This document shows positions 9,098 through 16,794 of a stretch of 64,000 nt of DNA, one piece after another; the stretch's first letter is position 1, and the number at the start of each line of letters is the position of its first letter. The translations under genes and the position numbers were made by a program. Below the pieces are notes generated by a model. The model was not told the DNA's origin and made no database searches. It saw nothing but the letters and a program-made list of their open reading frames with translations. The DNA comes from Natrinema zhouii (GTDB lineage Archaea > Halobacteriota > Halobacteria > Halobacteriales > Natrialbaceae): NCBI RefSeq assembly GCF_013456555.2, contig NZ_CP084882.1:124001-188000 (forward strand). Direction: 5' to 3'.

Positions 9098-10060
9098 ATG
9101 ACCTTCGCGTCCACGTGGGATAATTTGCTCTCCGAGTGTGAGGCGCTCAAGGATGGCGCAACACTCATCACTCCGTTATCCGAGCAGCGGATTCGAATTA
9201 CGGACGTCCAAGAGCATTACATCATCGTCGAGTTCGTCGACTCAGAAAAATCTCGCCCGCTCCAGCGAGAGCAGTTCGAAACGCTCATTGACCGGGTTCG
9301 GAGCGGTATAGCTGCATTCGAACTCGATCGCCTTCCGCCAGAAGCTGATCCGTATCCAGCGGTATTGAGTCTCCACCCGCGTTTCGAGATCGACAAGCAG
9401 GCCGGAACGCTTCGTGAAACCGATGACCCAACGCCGTCTCAGTTCGTTCGAGGTGGCTCTTCTACTAGTGACGAGGAACGGACGGAGCCCGATCTTGCAG
9501 TCTACTCGGACGCGCTGTTACTGATCGATGCGCTCGAGCGCTACGACGTTTCCGAACTCGAGGATCTGGAAACCGCCTCACTGGTGAACCTCTATACGCT
9601 GCTTTCGGACGTGCAACGAGATGCCGACAATCTCCGTGGGGACGTTGCCAACGTCCTCCTCAATCGCATTCATCACGACCAGCCCGTTTACGGGCAATTC
9701 GGCTCCATTCAGCGGACCGGTCGAACGTATCGGTCGCTCCGGGACGAGGAGGAGGTCCTCGAGACGCTCGAGGAAGCCGGCATTCCTCGTGAGCGGGTCA
9801 CCAGTGTTGACTCGACGAAAGTCGACGAGGCGCTCGAGGTAACCGAGGTAGCACCGACGGACGTCTACGAGATCGAAGAGCGCGAGTACGTCCGTAAGGC
9901 CGAGGTCGACGAAGAGGAGAAGGAGACGCGGCTCCAGGGCCTCAAGGACCGCCTGTCTGCGACAAAGGGGACTGAAGCCGAGGAGCTACGAGACGAGATC
10001 GAAGAGTTGGAAGAACGGATCAACGACCTCACAAGCTTTCGATCCGGTGTGGAGGTGTAA
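9098..10060 (+). CDS. Hypothetical acidic protein with C-terminal coiled coil
   Basis: A 320-residue soluble protein I cannot assign. The N-terminal 100 residues look like a compact beta-rich domain (ITPLSEQRIRITDVQEHYII). A helical region follows (DLETASLVNLYTLLSDV), and a charged coiled coil occupies about 265-312 (EEEKETRLQGLKDRL, EAEELRDEIEELEERI). No catalytic motif is visible. It lies two bases before the next ORF, so they form a probable operon. A TATA-like TTTTACTG sits about 30 bp upstream. Confidence 0.7.
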   Translation: MTFASTWDNLLSECEALKDGATLITPLSEQRIRITDVQEHYIIVEFVDSEKSRPLQREQFETLIDRVRSGIAAFELDRLPPEADPYPAVLSLHPRFEIDKQAGTLRETDDPTPSQFVRGGSSTSDEERTEPDLAVYSDALLLIDALERYDVSELEDLETASLVNLYTLLSDVQRDADNLRGDVANVLLNRIHHDQPVYGQFGSIQRTGRTYRSLRDEEEVLETLEEAGIPRERVTSVDSTKVDEALEVTEVAPTDVYEIEEREYVRKAEVDEEEKETRLQGLKDRLSATKGTEAEELRDEIEELEERINDLTSFRSGVEV

Positions 10061-10061
10061 G

Positions 10062-10538
10062 ATGACGGCCTATCGCTTCCGCGTCAAACTCGAGTGGGAT
10101 CCGACCGCGCTGTGGCGTGATATCATCGTCGGCGGGGACCGAACGTTAGCGGAGTTCCAGGCCGTCATCAATGAGTCGATAGGACTCAATCAGGCCCATC
10201 TCTGGTTTTTCGGCGTGGGTCAAGACTACTGGCAAAGCAGTGTAAAGTACCAGCGTCCGGAAGAGTACGAAGATCTTCCGAGTGGCGAGGCGATGCGGTG
10301 GGACGAGACGGTCTATAACGCAAGTGAGACGACGATTACTGAGTTGGCGAGTCAGCTGGATCTCAAGGTTGGTGACCGGATTTGCTATCTCTTCGATTAC
10401 GGTGACGAGTGGCAGTTCTATGGGATTCTGAAGGGGATTGCTGACGATGAACCGGGCGGCAGGCGTCCCGAAGTGGTCAACGAGAAGGGCGATTCAGTCG
10501 ACCAGTATTCACTTGACGATCATCCCCGATATCAGTGA
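10062..10538 (+). CDS. Plasmid pRiA4b ORF-3-like protein
   Basis: A 158-residue protein matching the pRiA4b ORF-3 family: YRFRVKLEWDPTALWRDIIV at the start, LAEFQAVINESIGLNQAHLW, and the hallmark DRICYLFDYGDEWQFYGIL near the end. The family is common on plasmids and transposons; its biochemical role is not established. I chose ATG 10062, immediately after the upstream stop, over a GTG five codons earlier that would overlap it. Probably co-transcribed with the gene at 9098. Confidence 0.88.
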   Translation: MTAYRFRVKLEWDPTALWRDIIVGGDRTLAEFQAVINESIGLNQAHLWFFGVGQDYWQSSVKYQRPEEYEDLPSGEAMRWDETVYNASETTITELASQLDLKVGDRICYLFDYGDEWQFYGILKGIADDEPGGRRPEVVNEKGDSVDQYSLDDHPRYQ

Positions 10539-10673
10539 TTCGAAGAGGAACTAGTCAACCACTCTTCGGAAGCACATCGATGGTGGAGAGCCCTCCGATG
10601 AACGCCACAGGAAAGTCGAGACATCGCCGGTGAAGAACTCGAGACGGGGTGTCCCATTAGGTCCACTTGAGAA

Positions 10674-11132
10674 TCAGTCGCGACGAGATCCTTCTCCCGT
10701 ATCGTCTGGAACGACAGTGAGCCCCAGCGTGTGGAAATCGTCTGGGTCGAATGTGAATACGTGCTCAATCTCGTATTCGCGAGCGAGTGCACCGCCAAGG
10801 TGATCGAAGAACGCGATCTCCTGGTCGTCATAGTCGACGAAGCGCTCGTGAGCCGCGTCGAACATGGCATCAGTCACGGGGACCACATTGATCGTCTCTG
10901 AAGCTCGGATCTCCTCGAGTGTCGAGACAGCGTGATGGTGGCTCTTCCGATAGAGGATCACGGTTGCGAGCTCGGCGAGCACGTATCGGCTCGTGAAAAT
11001 CGGCCCATACTTACCAGCCCGAATCGTGTCGAACACAGCTGAGGCTCGAGCGTGGTTGGCGTCGTCCTCGACAAACGCCGCATAAAAACCGCCCGTATCG
11101 ACGAATAACGGAGTGGGTGTGCCCTGGCTCAT
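10674..11132 (-). CDS. PIN-domain toxin (VapC-like)
   Basis: A 152-residue PIN-domain protein. Acidic residues fit the four-residue PIN active site: Asp in LFVDTGGFYAAF, Glu in YVLAELATVILY, Asp in DQEIAFFDHLGGALA and Asp in FTFDPDDF. VapC proteins are RNases that cut tRNA or rRNA when not bound by antitoxin. The start ATGA overlaps the stop of the upstream winged-helix gene by four bases, the usual antitoxin-toxin arrangement. The antitoxin here is a winged-helix protein rather than the usual AbrB-type VapB. Confidence 0.85.
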   Translation of the reverse strand: MSQGTPTPLFVDTGGFYAAFVEDDANHARASAVFDTIRAGKYGPIFTSRYVLAELATVILYRKSHHHAVSTLEEIRASETINVVPVTDAMFDAAHERFVDYDDQEIAFFDHLGGALAREYEIEHVFTFDPDDFHTLGLTVVPDDTGEGSRRD

Positions 11133-11500
11133 GCCGACCCGGCGTCACCATAGAGGATATCGTCGATGTTCTCGGAGGTGTTGGTTGGCTCTCCCGCTTC
11201 GAAGGTCTCGCGATCAAATATCGAATCGTCTGGGTTGACGTCGCAAATCGTTGCTTCACTCGCCTGCTCGCTCTCGGTGGAGAGCCACCACACGACAGCT
11301 CTCCCCCCGACCTTTGATTTCTCGAGCGCACCGTCATCGGCGAGGCGTTGGAGCCGTCGATAGGCCTGCGAGCGATCAATACCGAACTGATCACCGACTG
11401 ACTGTGCTGTCTGGATTGGGCGATCCTCGCGAGCAATGAACGCGAGGATCTCCTCGTCCGTCACCGATGGTGAATATTCGCCTCGGTCATTTCGGCTCAT
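11129..11500 (-). CDS. Winged-helix antitoxin partner of the PIN toxin
   Basis: A 123-residue protein starting MSRNDRGEYSP, with a winged helix at about 14-65 (EEILAFIAREDRPIQTAQSV, then FGIDRSQAYRRLQRLADDGA) and an acidic C-terminal tail that probably binds the toxin. I chose ATG 11500 rather than an upstream in-frame ATG because the operator palindromes lie between 11507 and 11582. It overlaps the PIN gene by four bases. Expected role: toxin neutralisation and autorepression at the adjacent palindromes. Confidence 0.78.
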   Translation of the reverse strand: MSRNDRGEYSPSVTDEEILAFIAREDRPIQTAQSVGDQFGIDRSQAYRRLQRLADDGALEKSKVGGRAVVWWLSTESEQASEATICDVNPDDSIFDRETFEAGEPTNTSENIDDILYGDAGSA

Positions 11501-11506
11501 GTCTCT

Positions 11507-11582
11507 CACTACGTAGTGCACCGGCATAAATCTGCGCACCACAAAGTGTACCGGTAGACGTAACACAGCACACTACGCAGTG
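11507..11582. promoter_or_regulatory. Triple operator of the antitoxin-toxin pair
   Basis: Three related 12 bp palindromic sites: CACTACGTAGTG (11507-11518, perfect), CACCACAAAGTG (11537-11548) and CACTACGCAGTG (11571-11582), spaced 30 and 34 bp. A minus-strand TATA-like GATTTATG at about 11526-11533 lies between the first two. The third site overlaps the GTG of the divergent winged-helix ORF at 11580, so binding could control both directions. Confidence 0.7.
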
Positions 11583-11783
11583 GAGGCAGAGACAGTCTAC
11601 TCAGAGGTCGACGCCCTCAAAACACTCCAAGAGTTCGACGACGTTGGGACGACAAGTGAGGTCGCCGAGGAGGTGGAATGCGTACGCCGAACGGCGTACA
11701 ACAAGCTCTTTTCGATCGAGGGTACGTCGGCTGCTCTCGGGACGACCGATTACAAATTCACTCGGTGGAGCCTTTTGGATTGA
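11580..11783 (+). CDS. Small winged-helix protein, C-terminally altered
   Basis: A 67-residue frame starting at GTG 11580, with a helix-turn-helix in LKTLQEFDDVGTTSEVAEEV followed by VRRTAYNKL. After about residue 43 the sequence loses winged-helix character, so the 3' part is probably frameshifted or replaced; its end overlaps the convergent gene at 11758. It is divergent from the PIN antitoxin gene across shared operator sites. A likely truncated regulator. Confidence 0.5.
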   Translation: MEAETVYSEVDALKTLQEFDDVGTTSEVAEEVECVRRTAYNKLFSIEGTSAALGTTDYKFTRWSLLD

Positions 11784-12135
11784 CGGGTGCGATATACTTG
11801 TTCTTCCAGGAATTTCCTTCGCGCCACTGCCAGTAGTAATATTTGTAGCCGGGTTTCGTCTCCTTGATCGTGATGTATGCTCCACTGGTAGCTACATCTT
11901 CATAATCAGAGGGGGCGGTCGAAATCCCGCGTTCTTCGAGGGTGGTCTGTTCATCGTCAGTGATCGAGTCACGTTCTCGAGTTTCGGTGATTTCGCGCTC
12001 GCGTTCGGCGCGTTTCCACCGGGCAAGTTGCTCAGCATATGTACTCACTTGGTCGAGACGGTCGGGTGGCTGGCGTTCCAGTGGCTTGCGGAGGGTCTTT
12101 GGGAGATCTGGTGGCTCTGGTTTCTCTGTGGTCAT
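11758..12135 (-). CDS. Hypothetical haloarchaeal protein
   Basis: A 125-residue protein with an N-terminal Pro-rich segment, a charged helix (YAEQLARWKRAEREREITE), and a C-terminal aromatic patch YKYYYWQWREGNSWKNKYI. The last stretch resembles small beta domains found in haloarchaeal DNA-binding or mobile-element proteins, but I cannot name the family. Its promoter lies within a perfect 11 bp inverted repeat at 12147-12188, suggesting tight regulation, perhaps autoregulation. Confidence 0.65.
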   Translation of the reverse strand: MTTEKPEPPDLPKTLRKPLERQPPDRLDQVSTYAEQLARWKRAEREREITETRERDSITDDEQTTLEERGISTAPSDYEDVATSGAYITIKETKPGYKYYYWQWREGNSWKNKYIAPVNPKGSTE

Positions 12136-12146
12136 CCCAATTCTGA

Positions 12147-12188
12147 GTTACCCCACACCACATAGAATCATATACATTGTGGGGTAAC
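12147..12188. promoter_or_regulatory. Perfect 11 bp inverted repeat (operator)
   Basis: GTTACCCCACA at 12147-12157 and its exact complement TGTGGGGTAAC at 12178-12188, 20 bp apart. An AT-rich segment (AGAATCATATAC) in the spacer could serve as the promoter for the minus-strand gene starting at 12135. It sits just upstream of the transfer module and could be a repressor site or an element boundary. Confidence 0.6.
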
Positions 12189-12244
12189 ATCCTAGCCACT
12201 TGCCCAGGTAACTATATGTGATCGGACACAAACTGTCGGATGAT

Positions 12245-12373
12245 ATGCGTCGTCGAGTCCTCACTGGGCCAAGCACCACTTTCGCCGGGATCGGGATGGC
12301 CGGGTATCCTGGCTCGGGCACTGACGGAAGTGTGATCGAGGGGACGCAACTACTCGAGGGCGACCCCGAATGA
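12245..12373 (+). CDS. Small 42-residue protein, possible exported remnant
   Basis: ATG 12245 gives MRRRVLTGPSTTFAGIGMAG and then an acidic tail ending LLEGDPE. The arginine start followed by a short apolar stretch recalls a Tat-type leader, but the signal is short and no cysteine lipobox is present. Its TGA overlaps the ATG of the next gene (ATGA), so coupling is likely. It may be a truncated form of a longer exported protein. Confidence 0.4.
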   Translation: MRRRVLTGPSTTFAGIGMAGYPGSGTDGSVIEGTQLLEGDPE

Positions 12374-12873
12374 GCGCACTCGAGGCGCAGATTGAGTCAC
12401 GCTATGACGATCCCGACACGTATTCGGGGAATCGTCCGCCAGATTGGGAAGCCCGTCGAAAGACGGTTTACCGACATGACGACTGGACGTGCCAATCGTG
12501 CGGTCGCCAAAGCGGTCCGCACGTGTATACGGTTGGGTCACTGCGAGCGACTGTACGCGGGATTTTTGCAGCGCTGGCAATCGCTCTGTGGGCTGTCCTC
12601 GTTGTTCGGGGAATCGCTTTCTCCGCCGGATACGCCCCGATGGCAGTGGAGAGAGAGGCTGCCCTCTTGGTGGGAGCGACACTGCTGGGTAGTCTGGTAG
12701 TCGTCTCGAAACCATTCCTTGTCACGAGTGTGCTGGGAATCGTGGCCGCTGCCATGACGGTGTTTGCCTGGACCGACTTTGGATTGAGCCCCGAATTCGG
12801 ACTCATTGGGGCGATCACGTGGCCGCCAGTCATCCTTGGAGCATGGGCAATTGCCTGTGACTACATTCAGTGA
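12370..12873 (+). CDS. HNH-like start fused to a four-helix membrane protein
   Basis: A 167-residue protein. Residues 25-47 (WEARRKTVYRHDDWTCQSCG and the following GPH) look exactly like the opening of an HNH endonuclease, with one CxxC and the His that normally leads to the catalytic His. Instead of continuing, the chain enters four hydrophobic segments (about 56-76, 88-104, 107-125, 135-160). The second CxxC and catalytic histidines are absent, so nuclease activity is unlikely. It reads as a gene fusion or deletion product. First substantial gene of the transfer block. Confidence 0.6.
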   Translation: MSALEAQIESRYDDPDTYSGNRPPDWEARRKTVYRHDDWTCQSCGRQSGPHVYTVGSLRATVRGIFAALAIALWAVLVVRGIAFSAGYAPMAVEREAALLVGATLLGSLVVVSKPFLVTSVLGIVAAAMTVFAWTDFGLSPEFGLIGAITWPPVILGAWAIACDYIQ

Positions 12874-12940
12874 TCGTCAGACTTATACTCATCTACCCAT
12901 CTAGGATTAAATCTAAATACTAGCACCTAAGAGAGCGAGT

Positions 12941-13279
12941 ATGGCACGCAAAATGAAAGGTGCCCGAGTCCTGATCGCCCTGTTCGCTTTCATTGCAACT
13001 ACTGGGATAGCTGCTGCCCAGCAGAGCGAGATCAACAATTCCTTGTCGGAGATTGAGTCATTCGTCGCAACAACACTTGGCCAGATCGGTGTCATCGTCT
13101 TTCTCGTTGGTGCTGCTGCCTGGTTCGTCTCCCGCAAACATGCCGACCGTGCCCAGTGGGGCTGGCGAGGTATGTGGGGCGGCGCTGGGATGATCGTCCT
13201 CTCAGTTAGCTACAACGTGTTCGTGACGCTCTTCGAAAACCTCGCTCCGGGGATGGTCACACCCTGGATCGTCTTCTAA
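12941..13279 (+). CDS. VirB2/TrbC-like pilin candidate
   Basis: A 112-residue membrane protein with a signal-like segment (VLIALFAFIATTGIAAAQQ), a short polar stretch, then two hydrophobic helices (about 45-62 and 77-96) joined by a basic loop SRKHADRAQWGW. Size, signal peptide and two helices fit the VirB2/TrbC pilin topology, and position directly before surface and channel genes supports that. A TATA-like AAATCTAAATAC lies about 25 bp upstream, so this may be the first gene of the main transcript. Assignment is by topology, not by a specific motif. Confidence 0.65.
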   Translation: MARKMKGARVLIALFAFIATTGIAAAQQSEINNSLSEIESFVATTLGQIGVIVFLVGAAAWFVSRKHADRAQWGWRGMWGGAGMIVLSVSYNVFVTLFENLAPGMVTPWIVF

Positions 13280-13337
13280 GTAGCACCCAATAGAATCACG
13301 ACTTACCCCCAATCGATCCCCTTTCACCCCACCACGA

Positions 13338-15206
13338 ATGGATGGTCAACGATTGTCGCTTGTACTGCTGCTCGTTGTCTCCCTGGCACTTTCAATTAGT
13401 GGTGCAGCGACGATGTCCACCGCGGAGACGACGGCCAACGACACAGACGTCTTTATCTCCGATAAACCGGATCCCGAAGCTGGCTCAGTCCCACCGTTCG
13501 TACTCCCAGACCTCGAGGACGTCGACGAAGTAGAGAATATCTCGGTAGCGGAGCTGAGTCAAATACGCGATTTCCACTATTCGACGACCCAACCCCCGTA
13601 TCAGGTCGGCCCGGACCAGCGGACACTGCGTGAGTACCGGCTTGAGCAACTCGAGTCGATCGAGCGCAACGAGTCGACGAGTCTCTGGCTCCCCGACTCG
13701 GAACGCTCGAACGGCACGGTCGTAACAGACGCTCACGTAACGATCCTTGGAACCGAAGAAGGGACCCAGACCCGTCTGGAGTCTGAAGCAGGTACCCAAG
13801 ACGACACCGAGAGTGAGTTATTGTTGGTACCGCGTGACGGGACGGTCCTCACCCACCTTGATTATGCGACTCGCATCCCGGAGGGGACCTGCGTCACGAC
13901 CGATCAGACCCGGACCTGCCTCAATGTCACACTCCTCGATCAAGAAACCGACCGGACACTCGAGATTGGGTCCCAATCCTGGAGTGGTGATCCAGAGACG
14001 CCTCACCAGCTCGACTACGCGGACGCGAACGCGAGCGGGGCGACAACGCTGGAGGTGGAAGCGACGATCACCTCGAGGCTTGCAGTCCAGGAGACCACCT
14101 ACGTCCGTGAGGGGACTGACTGGGTGCTGTCGAATACCACCAACAATGAGACGCTCGAACTCTCCCACACGGTCCAAGACGAGGCTCCCGTTGTCGTCAC
14201 GACGAACCAAGAGCTATCGATCGAGCAGACGATCATCGAATCAGACGACGGTATCGACCGGCTCATCCTCGAGTTCGATGGCCCGGAGACGCTCCATGAC
14301 CGTCGGCTCTGGAATACTGCGACGTTCGAAGAAGGCGCCGGCAAGATTGAGAATATCTGGGGCGTCTACTCACAGCGCCAGTATGAGAACGCCACACGGG
14401 GTCATCGGCCAGGTGATGAGCTACTGATATCGCCGGATCAAACCGAGTCCAATACGACGGTACCAGTGCTCAACGACGCATCGTCGGGAGTGTCGACAGA
14501 GAATGAGACGCTCGAGCAACTACCAGCGCCAGCGACCCAACAGGAGACCGTTCCGTTCCCGAACATCCTCGAGAAGCAACTCGCCGCACAGCGAGAGGAC
14601 CCCACGCTTGAAGGGGAACCAACCAACCTCGTAAACCCACCAGAACTAGCTAGTTCGAACAGCTTCAGCTTTGCATCCGAGCCAGCACCACTCGATGAAG
14701 ATGTCAATCTCTCCTCGATCGAACCGCGTGGACAGACAACGCTCACCATCACAAACGCAGCACAGCCGATCACCGAGGTTCGCGATATCCACGGCGATCC
14801 AATCCCGGTGTCGACACAGACTGTCCAAGAGCGCGACGCCCAGCTCGAGACGGCGATCCTCAACGACACGTACGCAGAGCTACACCTGTTCGAGGGGGAG
14901 ACCGGCGAAGCGCTTGGCAACGAGACACTCTGGCTCCATGGGGCTGCCCAGGGACAAGTGACGACCGATTCGGACGGAACCGCAGTCGTCGAACGGCGTG
15001 ACCTCTACGTGACGGCTTCGTTCACGGGCGAGACTGATCCAGCGGAAGAGGTGTACTACAGTCCAGCTGAGGCACAGATTACGTTCCAGCCAGAGGCGTT
15101 CAACATCTACCAGCTACTGATGAGCTTCACTGGGGCGTTCGTCTCGATCATCGCATTTGTGATCTTGTACATTCCGTTCGCGTATATGAGAGGTACAAAC
15201 AAATGA
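13338..15206 (+). CDS. Large exported membrane-anchored protein of the transfer module
   Basis: A 622-residue protein: signal peptide (residues 7-30, LSLVLLLVVSLALSISGAA), a long acidic Thr/Glu-rich extracellular region with beta-strand-like repeats, and a C-terminal transmembrane helix near 592-618 (SFTGAFVSIIAFVILYIPF) followed by YMRGTNK. This is the topology of haloarchaeal cell-surface proteins. Next to pilin- and VirB6-like genes it is probably a surface or mating-contact component. Its stop overlaps the ATG of a 29-codon ORF. Confidence 0.8.
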   Translation: MDGQRLSLVLLLVVSLALSISGAATMSTAETTANDTDVFISDKPDPEAGSVPPFVLPDLEDVDEVENISVAELSQIRDFHYSTTQPPYQVGPDQRTLREYRLEQLESIERNESTSLWLPDSERSNGTVVTDAHVTILGTEEGTQTRLESEAGTQDDTESELLLVPRDGTVLTHLDYATRIPEGTCVTTDQTRTCLNVTLLDQETDRTLEIGSQSWSGDPETPHQLDYADANASGATTLEVEATITSRLAVQETTYVREGTDWVLSNTTNNETLELSHTVQDEAPVVVTTNQELSIEQTIIESDDGIDRLILEFDGPETLHDRRLWNTATFEEGAGKIENIWGVYSQRQYENATRGHRPGDELLISPDQTESNTTVPVLNDASSGVSTENETLEQLPAPATQQETVPFPNILEKQLAAQREDPTLEGEPTNLVNPPELASSNSFSFASEPAPLDEDVNLSSIEPRGQTTLTITNAAQPITEVRDIHGDPIPVSTQTVQERDAQLETAILNDTYAELHLFEGETGEALGNETLWLHGAAQGQVTTDSDGTAVVERRDLYVTASFTGETDPAEEVYYSPAEAQITFQPEAFNIYQLLMSFTGAFVSIIAFVILYIPFAYMRGTNK

Positions 15207-15292
15207 CTGTTCGAACCCGACCCAGCACAGTGAGACTGAACAGCCCCTCTACGGCAGCCACGCCCATAACAGAGATCCCATCCAACCCATGA
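15203..15292 (+). CDS. 29-residue ORF coupled at both ends
   Basis: ATG 15203 overlaps the previous stop (ATGA) and the TGA at 15290-15292 overlaps the ATG of the next gene (ATGA). The frame is exactly 90 bases and encodes a Thr/Ser/Pro-rich, cysteine-free peptide starting MTVRTRPSTVRL. It could be a real micro-protein or a bridge that carries ribosomes between the two large genes. Confidence 0.4.
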   Translation: MTVRTRPSTVRLNSPSTAATPITEIPSNP

Positions 15293-16788
15293 CCGGATTC
15301 AGATTGCCCGTTTCGATCACAAGCATCACAGAAAGCGTTGACCCCACGATACTGGTGTTAGCCCAGAAGAGCAGTGCCTTCCTTCCAGTTGACGGCGTCC
15401 CCCTCACCGTCGCGTTTATCTCCGGCTGGGTCTCGGACTTTTTCACCTATATCCTGTCCGGAATTATTGGGTTCATCAGTAGCCTCATTGCGAACGGCAT
15501 TCGTTCATTCATTATCTTTGATAGCCCCTATAATGACCCGACGATGCAGGGTGCCTTCCAGCACAATCTGGATATCTTCCCTCAACTGCTGGTGATCGTC
15601 TTCATGGCTGGGATCGCCTCCAAGCCGTTCGCCGATCGACGTGAGGTGACGAATTTCATGCTGGTCTGGAAAACGTTGAAGGTGATCATCTTCGTGGCCG
15701 TTGCCCGCCAGATCATGCACTTTAGTCTCCTTTTGACGAATGCGATCATTCTGCATGTCTATGCCGATGATTATGGCGCTGCGTTCGGCCCAAAGATTCT
15801 CGAGGCTGGATTCGGCGGGACAGCCGCGCTGGGCGCTGGTGCCATCATCGGTGGGATCATCATTAGCTTAGTCTCCGTCGCGGGTATCTTGCTCGCCCTC
15901 GGGGTCTTTGTGTTTCGCGAGTTCTTGTTCCACGCGACGTTCATTTTGCTCCCGATTCTGGGGGCTATGTTGTACCTGGATTTCGGTCCACTTCGCCACA
16001 GTTCGGCGATCGCGAAAACGCTCTTGCGGGCGACAGCGTACATGCTACTCGCAGGAATCGTGATGGCCGGGCTGTTGCAGACAGGTGCGGCAGCCGTCGG
16101 GGCGTATTCGGATGTCGCTGTCCAGGGCGAGCAAGCAACTGAGGCAGAGTTTGGCGAACTTATCGAAGCAATGCTCTTCTGGCTGATCGGGCTGGTCGCC
16201 CCCGCGGCCGTCGGGCTGAAAGCAGCCATGATGGCGGGGATGTCGCCGAGAGGCCTCGGTCGGAGTGCAAAGAGCAGCTCGAGTTCTCAAACGCAATCCT
16301 CTTCATCGACCCAATCGGGTGGGAAGTCGCGACGCACTAAACTGATGGAGCAGGCGAGGTACGGAGGAGCGAAAGGAGCCAGATGGGGCGACAGAAAGAC
16401 AGGTGGAAGGGCGAGCAGTGCTGCCAGCAGCGTGGGATCACGCGTCGGCCAAACGAAAGCAGCAGTTGGGAGTGCAGCCACGTCGAAAGCCCCGCGCTTA
16501 GTTGATGCAGGCAAAGGACTAGGCTCTGGTGCGAAAAGAGGCGGGAAGCGCGCAGCTTCAGACGCAAAAGCTGGCGTCTCCTACGGACCTCGAAACCTTC
16601 ACAAATCACCGACCGAGTGGGCGGCGGCCGGATTAGAACGATATCGGGAAAACCCTGTTATCGACACGTCGACTCGGCAATCGACTAGCGACGGGACAGT
16701 CGAATCCAGCACCAATGCTGCCGACACATCGCCAGACACGGAATCGAATCAACAGACACTGGATAAATACGACAACAACAATAACTAA
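15289..16788 (+). CDS. VirB6/TrbL-like polytopic membrane protein
   Basis: A 499-residue protein with about seven hydrophobic segments between residues 38 and 325 (for example FFTYILSGIIGFISSLIA, AIIGGIIISLVSVAGILLAL, LFWLIGLVAPAAVGLKAAMM). A Ser/Gly/Lys/Arg-rich, probably disordered cytoplasmic tail fills 330-499. The layout matches VirB6/TrbL inner-membrane channel proteins of type IV secretion systems. It is preceded by an overlapping 29-codon ORF and followed after six bases by the AAA ATPase. The basic tail could contact DNA or the ATPases. Confidence 0.75.
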   Translation: MTGFRLPVSITSITESVDPTILVLAQKSSAFLPVDGVPLTVAFISGWVSDFFTYILSGIIGFISSLIANGIRSFIIFDSPYNDPTMQGAFQHNLDIFPQLLVIVFMAGIASKPFADRREVTNFMLVWKTLKVIIFVAVARQIMHFSLLLTNAIILHVYADDYGAAFGPKILEAGFGGTAALGAGAIIGGIIISLVSVAGILLALGVFVFREFLFHATFILLPILGAMLYLDFGPLRHSSAIAKTLLRATAYMLLAGIVMAGLLQTGAAAVGAYSDVAVQGEQATEAEFGELIEAMLFWLIGLVAPAAVGLKAAMMAGMSPRGLGRSAKSSSSSQTQSSSSTQSGGKSRRTKLMEQARYGGAKGARWGDRKTGGRASSAASSVGSRVGQTKAAVGSAATSKAPRLVDAGKGLGSGAKRGGKRAASDAKAGVSYGPRNLHKSPTEWAAAGLERYRENPVIDTSTRQSTSDGTVESSTNAADTSPDTESNQQTLDKYDNNNN

Positions 16789-16794
16789 CGGAAA

